Below, one piece after another: positions 9,210 through 18,484 of a stretch of DNA of 64,000 bases; the first letter of the stretch is position 1, and each line of letters starts with the position of its first letter. This DNA comes from Acanthopleuribacter pedis (lineage in GTDB: Bacteria > Acidobacteriota > Holophagae > Acanthopleuribacterales > Acanthopleuribacteraceae). A program made the translations under genes and the position numbers. A model generated the notes under the pieces. It was not told the DNA's origin and did no database searches. It saw only the letters and a list, made by a program, of their open reading frames with translations. The stretch lies in NCBI RefSeq assembly GCF_017377855.1, contig NZ_JAFREP010000019.1:180227-244226 (forward strand). Direction: 5' to 3'.

Positions 9210-10124
9210 ATGACACTAAGCCGCGAAACCCCAAAGGGTTCGGATTCGGTCGCCGCCATCCAACAATTGCTGGTGGAACTCGGTTTTCATCCCGGTAAAT
9301 GTGACCACGAATTTGGCGAAATGACCGAACGCGCCGTCATTCGTTTTCAGGAATTTGCCGGCATCTACGCCGACGGCACCGTCGGTCCGATTACCATGAC
9401 CGCCCTAGAAAACGCCTACCAACACCACGTCATTGAACTGAATTCGCCGGGTACCGCCGCCGCCGGCAACGGGCTGCTCCCCTTTACCAAAGTACCCGCC
9501 GACAGCTATCCCGGCGGCAACCCCCAGTTGTTCCTGCGCGCCGACGCCGCCGCCGACTTTCGCCTGCTCAAACAAAAGGTCAACGACCTCGGCGGTTTGC
9601 TTACCTCCTCAGCCGGACGCCGCGCCTTGAGCGCCCACGTCTCTTACAACCGCGCCTCAGCCTCGTTCCACTACCTCGGCCTTGCCTTCGACCTCTTCTT
9701 CTGGAGCGGCCTCCACCATTTGGATAAGGACCCCTACTTGGTCCAATTGGCGGATCAGGCGAAACGCCGCTTGCGCGTTTGGGTCCGCTGCGATCCGGCG
9801 CGGGTCGAACCGGTCACGCTTGAGCATGTCTTGGTGGCGGGCGATCCCGGCTTTTCCCAAAGAAAAACCATCACCGGGCCTTTTGCCGACCTGACCGCAC
9901 TGGCTGAAAAACACCACTTCTTCCCCATCCCCTACCGCCGACGCTTTGAACAAAACGGCGATACACTCGCCTCGGAATGGTGGCACTTTCAGTACCACAA
10001 AGGCCTGATTCCCGGTTCAAGCACCTTCGGCGGCGAACTGCGCAAAGTCTATCCGCTCGACCAACTCGAGGGGACGCCGCCCTGGCGTTACCGCGACCGA
10101 ATTTTCCACCAGCACCGTTTTTAA
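9210..10124 (+). CDS. Peptidoglycan-binding M15-like D,D/L,D-peptidase
   Basis: 304 residues. Residues about 10-75 form a PG_binding_1-like domain (QQLLVELGF, FGEMTERAVIRFQ, DGTVGP). The rest matches zinc carboxypeptidases of family M15: SFHYLGLAFD supplies the S-x-H-x-x-G-x-A-x-D motif with zinc ligands H154 and D161, and EWWHF supplies the catalytic Glu256 and third ligand H259. Such enzymes (VanY type, phage endolysins) cut peptidoglycan stem peptides. No signal peptide is visible, so export by Sec is not supported. The ATG at 9210 follows AAGAGG at 7 bases; the longer frame from 8937 runs through a repeat hairpin and is not credible. First gene of a likely operon ending at 12169. Confidence 0.82.
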   Translation: MTLSRETPKGSDSVAAIQQLLVELGFHPGKCDHEFGEMTERAVIRFQEFAGIYADGTVGPITMTALENAYQHHVIELNSPGTAAAGNGLLPFTKVPADSYPGGNPQLFLRADAAADFRLLKQKVNDLGGLLTSSAGRRALSAHVSYNRASASFHYLGLAFDLFFWSGLHHLDKDPYLVQLADQAKRRLRVWVRCDPARVEPVTLEHVLVAGDPGFSQRKTITGPFADLTALAEKHHFFPIPYRRRFEQNGDTLASEWWHFQYHKGLIPGSSTFGGELRKVYPLDQLEGTPPWRYRDRIFHQHRF

Positions 10125-10172
10125 CCCGGTTTCCGCCAAGACCGCGACACCGGTCATTAAAGGAGCACGACC

Positions 10173-10568
10173 ATGAGCAGCACCATTCCGTCCGGCCCGC
10201 TTTCCAAATTCTGGGACAACCTCGAAGCCATGATTTCCGACATCACTACCCTGGACGTGGTCACCCTGACGGGCGATATCGACGTCACCCTCAATCAGCA
10301 GGCCGATGCGGGCGGCGCGGCGGACCCGGCCGAAACCATCACCTTCCAAGACATCCTCAAAAACATCCAAGCGGTTAAAAGCCAAGGTTTAAACGCGGTT
10401 GCGGTGACCCATATCGAGGTCGACATGGACACGGCCCTGTTCGTCAAGGACAACCTCACCCCGCAGCAGCAGAATCTGCTTACCCTTCACAATCAAAGCG
10501 TCGAGCAGGCCCGCAACGCCCGCCACGCCTTTATTCAAGCCACACTTGAAGCCTTTAAAATCAGTTAA
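10173..10568 (+). CDS. Hypothetical protein, 131 aa
   Basis: Not recognised. An acidic soluble protein with no signal peptide or membrane segment. The N-terminal half is rich in Thr/Asp strands (LDVVTLTGDIDVTL); the C-terminal half looks helical (LTPQQQNLLTLHNQSVEQARNARHA). AAAGGAG lies 8 bases before the ATG. Its stop overlaps the start of the next gene (TAATG), which implies translational coupling to the PG-binding-like protein. It lies between two peptidoglycan-related genes, so a structural or accessory role in that group is inferred only from position. Confidence 0.7.
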   Translation: MSSTIPSGPLSKFWDNLEAMISDITTLDVVTLTGDIDVTLNQQADAGGAADPAETITFQDILKNIQAVKSQGLNAVAVTHIEVDMDTALFVKDNLTPQQQNLLTLHNQSVEQARNARHAFIQATLEAFKIS

Positions 10569-12169
10569 TGACCACGTGGATTGGCTTTGACACGGTTGCC
10601 GAAGGTGCCAACCCGTTACTGACCCTGGCGAGCTTGGATCAACATCTCGATCTTGGCGGGATCGCGGCTTGGTCCGAGGCCGCGGGCGTGCCGGATCCCA
10701 CTTTGGTCTACCACCTCCGCCAACTGGGTTATCTGGCGGGGGGCGACACACCACCGACACCCAGCCAACTGCAGCACGCTTGCGCGACGGTCGCCGCGGA
10801 ATGGCCGGACCTGCCTGGCCATGATCCCGCCGATCCCGACTTTCGCGAGGCCGTGGCCGCCTTAACCACTTTTGAACCGTTGGTTTTACCCACCATCGCT
10901 TATCCCATTCGCCAGGGTGCCCGTCACCTCCGCGTGCGGGTGGCCGCACTGCAACTCACCCGGCTAGGGCTGTACCACGGACCCATCGGCAACGAACTGG
11001 ACGCGGCCCTGCTCCACGCCTTTAACCAATTCCGCGCGGTACTTGGGCTCAACCAAGCTACCCCGCAACCCGACCCGGCAACGGTTGACCGGGCGACCAT
11101 GACCCTCCTCGGCGATCCTTACCAAATGGGCGCGCGATTTTTTGCCAACTGCAAACCGAACGAAAACCAACCGGGCGGCTTTTGCCTGACCACGCCCTGC
11201 CTGCTCAGGCCCGAATCCGTCGCCCAAGGCCTAACCGGCTTATCTTTTGGCATACTCCAACAGCGAGGCGATTTCGACGCCGACCAGAGCACCCTGCCCA
11301 GCACGGATCCCCACGGCCTCACCAACCGCTTTGGCTTGGCCTTGCTGCAAACCCAACTTTGGATGAGCGGCTGTTACCACCACCTTCAGGACGGCATGGC
11401 GGGCGCGGCCACGGTTGAGGCACTGACGACCTGGCTGCAAGAGCAATTGCTCGACCCGGCCAAAACCATGCGCCATATTCCGGGACAGCTTGTCATCGCG
11501 CCCCATTGTTTTGTGGTTTTCGGTTTTAGCCGACCCACCGATGCCGAGGTCACGGCCCACGAGACCCAACTGTTGGCACTAAACCCGGTAGCACTACCGC
11601 CACCGCCGGAAACAGCCGCGGCAACACCCAAAAAATCCTGGCTGGGGAGAACCTGGAACAACCTTAAAAAATGGGGCAACCGCGCCTATGCCTCGGTCCG
11701 CAACAGTCTGGTTCACGCGGGGCGCGCGGTCGCCAAGGGCGCTTTGTCGGCTTGGCAAAGTATCACGGGTCTGTGGCAAACCGCCTTGCGCTGCTTCACC
11801 GCGGTGCGAGACCGACTAACCCAACATCTCAGCCTTTTCTGGCGCCATTGTCGAACCTTGGGCCGCCTGATTCGCGGTCGTCCCATCGTCAGCGGCACGC
11901 CCGAGGCCTTTATCGCCACCCGGTGGCTGGGCACCGGGGACATCATCAACTTCGCAAGCGGCAAGACCGATCCCTTGGTTGCGTCCCAACAGCAACGCGT
12001 CGACGGCACTTTTTCAGACGCGATCCTGGCGCTGAACCTGTTGGGCGCCCTGCTGCGCACCCTGGTGCAAGCGGTAACGGGAAACTGGCTCGCCCTGGCC
12101 CTATCCCTGTTCCGCGCTTGGCGTCCTTACTTGGGTCTAAACACCATCACCCCGGTCTGGGTGCGGTGA
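10568..12169 (+). CDS. Peptidoglycan-binding-like protein with cationic amphipathic segment
   Basis: 533 residues, not matched to a named family. Two stretches resemble PG_binding_1 folds: about residues 118-165 (VAALQLTRLGLYHGPIGNEL) and 255-305 (FGLALLQTQLWMSG then TVEALTTWL). Residues about 355-445 are Lys/Arg/Trp-rich and amphipathic (SWLGRTWNNLKKWGNRAY), unlike the rest. The last 60 residues are hydrophobic. No signal peptide is seen. The start overlaps the stop of the 131-aa gene, and the 3' end overlaps the convergent DUF1460 gene by 43 bases. A membrane- or wall-active role is inferred from composition and neighbours; a cell-wall scaffold is an alternative. Confidence 0.72.
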   Translation: MTTWIGFDTVAEGANPLLTLASLDQHLDLGGIAAWSEAAGVPDPTLVYHLRQLGYLAGGDTPPTPSQLQHACATVAAEWPDLPGHDPADPDFREAVAALTTFEPLVLPTIAYPIRQGARHLRVRVAALQLTRLGLYHGPIGNELDAALLHAFNQFRAVLGLNQATPQPDPATVDRATMTLLGDPYQMGARFFANCKPNENQPGGFCLTTPCLLRPESVAQGLTGLSFGILQQRGDFDADQSTLPSTDPHGLTNRFGLALLQTQLWMSGCYHHLQDGMAGAATVEALTTWLQEQLLDPAKTMRHIPGQLVIAPHCFVVFGFSRPTDAEVTAHETQLLALNPVALPPPPETAAATPKKSWLGRTWNNLKKWGNRAYASVRNSLVHAGRAVAKGALSAWQSITGLWQTALRCFTAVRDRLTQHLSLFWRHCRTLGRLIRGRPIVSGTPEAFIATRWLGTGDIINFASGKTDPLVASQQQRVDGTFSDAILALNLLGALLRTLVQAVTGNWLALALSLFRAWRPYLGLNTITPVWVR

Positions 12170-12942
12170 CCCGCCAAGTAGGCTGACAGCGGTTCCTTGG
12201 TAATTTCGACCTTCTTGTTTTTGGAACTGGCGTGCAGCATGTGCAGCCGGCCCTCGACAAAGACCGCCAACCCCACGTGAACCACGTCCAAACCCGCGAT
12301 GGAGGTGGTAATGGCCAAAATATCGCCTTCCACAATCCCCGAGGCGGCGGCATCAAGCCGAGCTTTGGGCAGGTAAGTGCGTTTGTGGCGATTGAGTTCG
12401 GTTTCGACAGCCTCAATTTGGGACAAGGCCTGGTCATCGGTTTTTAGCGCTTGGTAACTCTTGCGATGCTTGGACATAAAGTCGATGGTTTTGTCATAAG
12501 GCTCGCCGCCGAGCGCCGCGGTCACGTCTTCCACCATGCCCTGTTCCGCATTTTCGCGAGCCCAATCGGTGGTGTAGTGCAGCCGCGAGGCATAACCTTC
12601 AATGCGGCCGTCACGGTAGCGCAACCGCTGCAGCAGCGCACGATAGTTTTCATAGGATTCAGGCGCATGAGCCAACGCCAACACGGACTCCGCGAAGGTG
12701 AAACAATCAAACCCGTCAAAACGGACGACCAACTGTTCCTCATCATTGACTTCAAGGGTATTGGGTTCGTAAGGAACACCCAAAAACATGCGGCCGACCG
12801 CGGCCATCCGCGCACCGGTCGCTTCACTGTTAACCGCCTTGATCCGGTGGGTGAGTTCCTCAAAGCGCGCGGCCTGCGGGTCCCGACCGAAACAAGCGAC
12901 TACGAAAACCCAGCACAAGGCAATCACAAGTTTTCTGTTCAC
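12127..12942 (-). CDS. DUF1460 family amidase-like lipoprotein
   Basis: 271 residues. The N-terminus is a signal peptide with a lipobox-like VVAC, so C17 may be lipidated. The body matches DUF1460, an NlpC/P60-related family that includes N-acetylmuramoyl-L-alanine amidase-like enzymes. FDCFTFAE carries the likely catalytic Cys, YTTDW and GDILAITT lie downstream, and VVHVGLAVF with LHMLHASS supplies the His region. It is expected to cut peptidoglycan or muropeptides at the outer face of the cell. The stop lies inside the 3' end of the convergent 533-residue gene. Family call is confident; substrate is not known. Confidence 0.88.
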   Translation of the reverse strand: MNRKLVIALCWVFVVACFGRDPQAARFEELTHRIKAVNSEATGARMAAVGRMFLGVPYEPNTLEVNDEEQLVVRFDGFDCFTFAESVLALAHAPESYENYRALLQRLRYRDGRIEGYASRLHYTTDWARENAEQGMVEDVTAALGGEPYDKTIDFMSKHRKSYQALKTDDQALSQIEAVETELNRHKRTYLPKARLDAAASGIVEGDILAITTSIAGLDVVHVGLAVFVEGRLHMLHASSKNKKVEITKEPLSAYLAGHRTQTGVMVFRPK

Positions 12943-13132
12943 AACGCCTCCCTAAACCAACCTCACTAAGGTTGGATCCTAAGGTGAAATCCGGCTTCAT
13001 TATTAAAACGGCGCTCATTATACCGCGAAGGCGGCATCGGGCACCGAGGAAGCATCATTTCGAACTAACAATTTAAAGAAAACCTATGTTAGAAACGATG
13101 AGGAAACCAATGCACAGCTCATGGAGATCGTC

Positions 13133-13807
13133 ATGACCCAAGAACCCAAACAAGGTTCAAAGCAGGTAAATGAAGGTGACCCCGCCCAAGCGAGCGGGCC
13201 GGACCAGTTCGAGGACACCGTCTTTCACAACCGCATCCTGATTTGTGACGACAACCGCGATATCCATAAGGACATCCAGAAGATTTTATCCCCGGTCCAG
13301 CCCACGGAGCTCGACCAAGAGTTGCGCAGCTTCGAGGACGCGCTATTTTCAGACGATCCCGCTTTCACAGAAAAAGCAAAAAAAACACCGGATATCCGTT
13401 ACCGTATTGACTCGGCCTTTCAGGGGAAGCAGGCTTTGGAAATGGTAGAAAAAGCTGCCGATGATAACGATCCGTACACGCTTGTTTTTATGGACGTACG
13501 CATGCCGCCGGGCTGGGATGGTATCCGCACAGTCGACCAAATATGGCGCCGCTTCCCTTTTACGGAAGTAGTAATTGTTACGGCATACTCTGACTATACC
13601 TGGGACGAAATGGTGCAGAAATTGGGTGTCAACGACAAGCTTCTGTTTATCAAAAAACCGTTTGACTCACTGGAAGTGAAGCAGTTAGCGCTTAACCTAA
13701 CCACCAAATGGAACACGGCGTATCGCGCTCAGCGCCACGTCGAACAACTCCAAAACGATGTTCATCGCCGCGTTGAGGCCTTAACCAAAACCCTGCATGG
13801 GATGTAG
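13133..13807 (+). CDS. Response-regulator receiver protein with C-terminal helix
   Basis: 224 residues. The receiver domain begins ILICDDNRDIHKD (acidic pocket) and carries an unusually long insertion of about 45 residues before strand 2. The phospho-acceptor is D121 in FMDVRMPPGWDG, the Thr is in VTAYSDY, and the Lys is in FIKKPFD. After the receiver is a basic helical tail (KWNTAYRAQRHVEQLQNDV), probably a coiled coil and not a DNA-binding domain. It may act by protein contact with kinases. The ATG at 13133 follows GGAG at 6 bases; an in-frame ATG 12 bases earlier overlaps this RBS. The neighbouring 247-residue gene may be a partner. Confidence 0.85.
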   Translation: MTQEPKQGSKQVNEGDPAQASGPDQFEDTVFHNRILICDDNRDIHKDIQKILSPVQPTELDQELRSFEDALFSDDPAFTEKAKKTPDIRYRIDSAFQGKQALEMVEKAADDNDPYTLVFMDVRMPPGWDGIRTVDQIWRRFPFTEVVIVTAYSDYTWDEMVQKLGVNDKLLFIKKPFDSLEVKQLALNLTTKWNTAYRAQRHVEQLQNDVHRRVEALTKTLHGM

Positions 13808-13973
13808 CGGTTTTTCCAAGATGTTAACAAACCTGTAAAACCCACATAACGCCATTGATTACCTGTATCAGGGTTTGCTAAAACTAGGTTTGCGCGCCTG
13901 GAAGCATGGATACGATCTTGGATTCAAACAGCCGGCAACCGGATCGACGCGTTTCACACGAGCAAGTAGGTTT

Positions 13974-14717
13974 ATGGTGGTTGACGACAAAATTCCCCCC
14001 GCACCCGATACAGACCAAACGCTGAGCCCCACGGCCGGCGAAAAGGGATCACCCAAGGACCACCAACATCTGGAGGAGTCCGACCGTCTGTACCAACTCT
14101 CCTTGACACCCATCAATGTATTGGAACGCATTCACGCCGATATTGTTGCTTTCCTCGGCATCAGCAAAGGGATCAACGGCGAATACACCACCCTGGAAAA
14201 GAAATTGGTGTCTGGGTTTGAAAAAATCGTCCGCAAAGGCGAATGCCCCAGCTTGCTCGTTGAGGACAAAGCCACCTTCCGCGCCTTACTTTGCTTGCAA
14301 TCCTATTACGATGACGAGAAGGTTACGGTGCTTCAGGAAGAATCCGGCGGCAATTTTAAGAACATCACCTACAACGTCTTCCCTACCCTCTACAAAACCG
14401 CCACCGAGGCGACCAAACTCGCCGACCAGATCAAGGAACTGCGCACCAAGCTGGGCGCAACCGTCGAGCAGAACAAACGCAACGCGATCCGCAAAAAAAT
14501 CGACAAAAAGCGGGAACAAAAAGAGCAATGCTCGTTGCTCTACCAAAAAATCGTTTTTACCCACGCGGCCAACATTCAGAAGGCCCAGGGAAAAACCCGC
14601 AAAATTATGCTCCACGGTCAAGAATCCAGCTTGAACGAGCTGCTGGAATTTTTCCAGCAAAGCGGCCCCGCGGTACTCAGCAAAATGAAAGCCGCCCTCA
14701 ACCGCAACCTGAACTAG
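13974..14717 (+). CDS. Hypothetical helical protein, about 247 aa
   Basis: Not recognised. Residues after about 45 are mostly charged helices, with a coiled-coil-like stretch (TEATKLADQIKELRTKLGA then a Lys/Arg-rich segment). There is no signal peptide or transmembrane helix. The first 40 residues are low-complexity and acidic. The start is uncertain: the frame runs back to a TTG at 13875, but the first ATG is at 13974 (MVVDDKIPP). It follows the receiver-domain gene by 166 bases in the same direction. A signalling-scaffold role is a guess from context. A family 1 repeat hairpin begins right at its 3' end. Confidence 0.6.
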   Translation: MVVDDKIPPAPDTDQTLSPTAGEKGSPKDHQHLEESDRLYQLSLTPINVLERIHADIVAFLGISKGINGEYTTLEKKLVSGFEKIVRKGECPSLLVEDKATFRALLCLQSYYDDEKVTVLQEESGGNFKNITYNVFPTLYKTATEATKLADQIKELRTKLGATVEQNKRNAIRKKIDKKREQKEQCSLLYQKIVFTHAANIQKAQGKTRKIMLHGQESSLNELLEFFQQSGPAVLSKMKAALNRNLN

Positions 14718-14775
14718 CCCGCATTTCTCATAAGGCTTCGCAGCAAGAAGCTGAAGGCCTTGTGAGTAAGAAGCC
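14717..14775. repeat. Dispersed palindromic element, family 1, degenerate copy
   Basis: Left arm GCCCGCATTTCTCATAAGG and a weaker right arm (AAGGCCTTGTGAGTAAGAAG) enclose a small centre. It abuts the stop codon of the 247-residue gene and lies 22 bases from the 3' end of the convergent FIST gene, so it may double as a terminator. Confidence 0.6.
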
Positions 14776-14796
14776 TTCGGGACCCACGCGGGACCA

Positions 14797-15978
14797 TCAA
14801 CCATGCCTCGGTCGCAAGAAGCCCAGTGAACTGGTATATCCGTGCACAAAGGTGCGTCCTTGTACCGGTCCGATCTCCCCATTGCAGAAAAAACCACCCA
14901 TGGGCAGGCCGTCAAAAACCGAATGCACCAGGCCGCTGTCCACATTGGGCTCGTCGTAGAAACGAATACCGCGACCCAAACAACTGAACATCAGCGCGCC
15001 GACGGGACGCCGCTCGGCAAGGGTTTCTTGGTAGCGGTCGAGTTGAAGACGCAGGTCGTCGCGCGAGGTTTGCGTGTCACGGACGTGGAACTGGGCAACC
15101 TTGATGTGGGTTAGGTCGGCACCGACCTGGAGAAAACCATGGTTGGGGTCAATACCCATTAAGTTGCGTATCAGGAAATCGCCGCGGTTGTAAATGCGGT
15201 CTTCCGGTTGCATTTCGATGCCGACAAACAAGGCGTGTCGAAACAACTGACGATCCGGCTCCGACAAGCCGGCATAGATGCTCTCGAGTACGGCGCGCGG
15301 TACTTCGCCGTTAATTTCGCGAATGACCGAACCGGCAACCGAGGTCAAAAACAGCGGACTGCCGATGGGGCGACAGCCTTGCGCCACCATGGTATCCATG
15401 GCCAGGTTTCCGTCGAATACGAGGCCGACCATGCCGCGATCCGTGCAGTGTCCGCCGTGGAACAAGGCGTGCTGTCCAGGACCCTGGCCACCGCTGACCA
15501 ATCCTCCGATTTTCTGACTGAAGGGAAAGGTTTGATCCATCAGATGGAGGAAGGGATCCAGCGGACAAGAGAACGGGTCAAACAACAACACGAAGGACGG
15601 GCTATTCTCCGCGGGGACGCCAATTTTGTCGATGAGTTTGGCTGAATCCAGATCCCCGAACTCTTCGGGCGTAATTGAAAAGCTGTGACAGAACACATCC
15701 GGTAACAACCCGGCCATCACGGCCAGACCCGGTTCCATCTCGACCTCGTCACCGTCGGCGAGGATCCCGCCGCCACAGGCCCCAAAAATTTGGGCCGGCT
15801 GACACACGTCAACCAGCAAGCGCGGGATTTGATCAAACGCCCCGCGAAATTGGGCCGAGACAAACACAAAAACCACATCGGGGCTCTGCCCCTCAAACTG
15901 TTCCAGGATATACAAGCCGGCATCTTGCACCTGGGACACCAAATCGGAACCACGCGACGTTCGCGAACACCATTTCAT
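14797..15978 (-). CDS. FIST-domain signal transduction protein
   Basis: 393 residues matching the FIST_N plus FIST_C architecture: Gly-rich strands such as IFGACGGGILADGDEV and QKIGGLVSGGQGPGQHALF, then LMFSCLGRGIRFYDEPN and PMGGFFCNGEIGPV near the end. FIST proteins are intracellular sensors, thought to bind small ligands such as amino acids, and often feed two-component or c-di-GMP pathways. No output domain is fused here. The ATG at 15978 has a modest AGGTG upstream; a longer TTG or ATG start near 16038/16026 is possible. It lies upstream of sppA on the same strand but is separated from it by a terminator. Confidence 0.88.
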   Translation of the reverse strand: MKWCSRTSRGSDLVSQVQDAGLYILEQFEGQSPDVVFVFVSAQFRGAFDQIPRLLVDVCQPAQIFGACGGGILADGDEVEMEPGLAVMAGLLPDVFCHSFSITPEEFGDLDSAKLIDKIGVPAENSPSFVLLFDPFSCPLDPFLHLMDQTFPFSQKIGGLVSGGQGPGQHALFHGGHCTDRGMVGLVFDGNLAMDTMVAQGCRPIGSPLFLTSVAGSVIREINGEVPRAVLESIYAGLSEPDRQLFRHALFVGIEMQPEDRIYNRGDFLIRNLMGIDPNHGFLQVGADLTHIKVAQFHVRDTQTSRDDLRLQLDRYQETLAERRPVGALMFSCLGRGIRFYDEPNVDSGLVHSVFDGLPMGGFFCNGEIGPVQGRTFVHGYTSSLGFLRPRHG

Positions 15979-16141
15979 GAGCACCTGCCGAGGCCGATAA
16001 GGACCCGTTGATTTTCTAGACCGCATCCCTTTTGGCAAACACGCGTTAGCACGCCATGGACCGCGTTAACACGGGCATCCACCGGGCGGCGCTTGGGACG
16101 TTGACGGCGAAAGCCTATCTTCTCATAAGTCGCTGTAAATG

Positions 16142-16175
16142 CAAAAAGGCCGCCCTCCCGACGGAAAAGCGGCCT
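16142..16175 (-). terminator. Terminator of sppA
   Basis: On the minus strand AGGCCGC pairs with GCGGCCT and is followed by TTTTTGC. It begins about 20 bases past the sppA stop codon. Confidence 0.75.
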
Positions 16176-16196
16176 CGTTGATCTAAGCAGTTGATA

Positions 16197-17978
16197 TTAG
16201 TCGATTTCGAGTTCGTAAGGCAAACGTGCGTAAACACCGCGTGGATCGTTGTAGGTCTTGAGCAGTGCTTCCGCCTCGGAAATCATGCGGCGTAAATCGG
16301 TTTCGGCACGGCTTTCGGTTTGAACCATGGTGTTCATGCCCATTTTCTCCATCAGGTTCTCCATGGGCGTCATTTCTTTTTGGAATTGCTCGATTTGATA
16401 GGCTTCCAATTCAGCACGTTTGGCGGCGGCGGCCAAGGCATCTTCCAAACCACCCAATTGGTCAACCAAGCCGAGTTCCTTGGCGCGAGCGCCGGACCAA
16501 ACGCGGCCCTGGGCAATCTCTGCAACTTGCTCACGGGGCAGGTTGCGGCCCTCGGAAACACGGTCCAGAAAACCCTCGTAGATGAAGTCGATGATGTCCT
16601 GCATGAAATCCAGTTCTTCTTGGCTCATGGCGCGGTAGGCGGAACCGGTGGCGGCATAGTTGTGGGTTGCGGCCACGTCGGTGGTCACCCCGTGTTCGGT
16701 CATCAGTTCCCCGAAGTTGAAGAACAAACCAAAGACACCAATGGAACCGGTAATGGTATTGGGCTCGGCAATAATTTCATCGGCGTAGGCGCTGATCCAG
16801 TAACCGCCGGAGGCGGCCAAGGAACCCATGGATACCACGATGGGTTTCTCTGCTTTGGTCAAACGAACCTCACGCAAAATCAACTCGGACGCCTGAGCGC
16901 TGCCGCCGGGCGAGTTAACGCGCAACACAACCGCTTTTACATCTTTGTCCTCACGGGCCTTGCGCAACAGACGCGCCACGGTGCGGCCGCCGACATTCTT
17001 TTTACTCTCACCGTCGACAATAGTGCCCTCGGCGTAGACAACCGCGATTTTCTCTTTGCTGGACTTTTTGATTTTGTCGGCAATAGCGGCGTGGTACTTG
17101 CCAAAACCAAGCACGTTCTCAATTTTCTTGCCCGGCTCGGTCCCGGTCACCTCGCGAAGTTCATCCAATACTTCGTCGTAATCGCGGGCTGCATCGAACA
17201 ATTTGGCCTCAACGGCGGCATCGCTCATCAGGACGCCTTTTTCTTGGGCGATTTGGTTGAGTTCCTCGGCGGTCAGGCCGCGGGATTCAACCACGCCGTC
17301 AATAAAGGCGGTCATCAAATCGTTGAGCAAGGTGGTGATTTGCTCGCGGTTGGCATCACTCATTTTATCGAGCAGGTAGGGTTCGACCGCGGACTTGTAC
17401 TTACCGACGCGGGTTACCTGGGCGTTGACACCGTATTTTTCAAAAGCTTTTTTAAAGAACATCATGTCGGCGGCAAAGCCGTTAAGTTCCATAAAACCGA
17501 ATTTGTTGAGGTAGAGGTTATCGGCAACAGATGCAAGGTAGTAATCCCGCTCGCCGTAGTTTTCGTTGTAAGCATAAATCTTTTTACCAGAGGCTTTAAA
17601 TTCAATCAAAGCACGGCGAACTTCGGCAAAGTTGGCCCAACCGGTACGCATCCCACCGCCGGCGTTGCCGGTTAGGTAAATACCGGCGATGCGATCATCG
17701 GTCGCGGCGTATTCAATGGAATCCAGCACGGTACGCAGGGTGATCCCCTCGGGCGGCTCGTTGCCTTTGGCAATTTCCCGTACAGCTTCACCGACGTCAT
17801 TGCTAATGGGTTTATCTACGATGGGTAAACTCATGTTCAGTTTGAGTAGTGATTTGTCTTTAATGCCGTCGGAACCGCCGCCCACGGCGACACCAATGGC
17901 GACGAACAAGCCGCCCACGGATCCGATAATGGTAAAAGCCACAAGAACGGCCAGCACTTGCCCTAAAAAATTCTTCAT
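16197..17978 (-). CDS. sppA: Signal peptide peptidase SppA, 67-kDa type
   Basis: 593 residues, the length of two-domain SppA (protease IV). An N-terminal membrane anchor (FLGQVLAVLVAFTIIGSVGG) is followed by two homologous S49 domains. RVGKYKSAVEPY carries the general-base Lys of the N-terminal domain. VSMGSLAASGGYW carries the nucleophilic Ser of the C-terminal domain, followed by ITGSIGVFG. SppA digests cleaved signal peptides in the inner membrane, facing the periplasm. The ATG at 17978 has GAGG at 5 bases; the longer frame to 18107 has no RBS. A clear terminator follows. It is monocistronic in this window. Confidence 0.93.
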   Translation of the reverse strand: MKNFLGQVLAVLVAFTIIGSVGGLFVAIGVAVGGGSDGIKDKSLLKLNMSLPIVDKPISNDVGEAVREIAKGNEPPEGITLRTVLDSIEYAATDDRIAGIYLTGNAGGGMRTGWANFAEVRRALIEFKASGKKIYAYNENYGERDYYLASVADNLYLNKFGFMELNGFAADMMFFKKAFEKYGVNAQVTRVGKYKSAVEPYLLDKMSDANREQITTLLNDLMTAFIDGVVESRGLTAEELNQIAQEKGVLMSDAAVEAKLFDAARDYDEVLDELREVTGTEPGKKIENVLGFGKYHAAIADKIKKSSKEKIAVVYAEGTIVDGESKKNVGGRTVARLLRKAREDKDVKAVVLRVNSPGGSAQASELILREVRLTKAEKPIVVSMGSLAASGGYWISAYADEIIAEPNTITGSIGVFGLFFNFGELMTEHGVTTDVAATHNYAATGSAYRAMSQEELDFMQDIIDFIYEGFLDRVSEGRNLPREQVAEIAQGRVWSGARAKELGLVDQLGGLEDALAAAAKRAELEAYQIEQFQKEMTPMENLMEKMGMNTMVQTESRAETDLRRMISEAEALLKTYNDPRGVYARLPYELEID

Positions 17979-18484
17979 CCAAACCTCGATATGGTAAATC
18001 TTTGGCAAACCCAAATGAACCCTCGGAAATGGCCCCAGCCTCACAAACGGTTGGGACAAAAGAAGGTACGACAAGGGACCTTGCCGGCTAAACGTTGGGG
18101 AGCCCAATGGACCAGGTGAATATCACAAGAATGAAAGGCCAGGTTTTAGTTAAAACCTGAATGGAAACCGCTCACGGAAAAGCGCGCGCGGTTGAGACCT
18201 CTGATGATGGATGGATCAAATCCTCGATGGGGTTGATCCACTTTAACACCCTGAGACAGGAACGTAAGGGGTAATGGAACCACAAGGTTTGTGTTTCACA
18301 CCGCGTTTAGTCAGAAACGCCCGCGGGATCTTACAGAAAAAAACCTTTTTGTTCGCAATGGAGCCCCATCGGTCGTGGCGACGGTTGTCCCACAAAAGGG
18401 CAATCTTCGTTGTAGCATTCCGTTAACCCTTCTTTAAGAACAAGAAAAAGGGTGGGGCAACCTCGCTAAGGCTACCGCCACCAA
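17979..18484. other. Intergenic region without a recognised gene
   Basis: About 500 bases between the sppA start and the family 1 hairpin at 18485. No open frame with a plausible RBS and coding character was found on either strand. It should contain the sppA promoter, but no clear -35/-10 pair was picked out. Confidence 0.5.

Noticed and set aside
14717..14775. Insertion sequence with transposase
   Set aside because: None of the three repeat families encloses a transposase frame in this window, so they are listed only as non-coding repeats.
16320..17675. A 451-residue open frame on the plus strand over sppA
   Set aside because: SppA on the minus strand has all catalytic motifs, an RBS and a terminator. 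The plus-strand frame has none of these.
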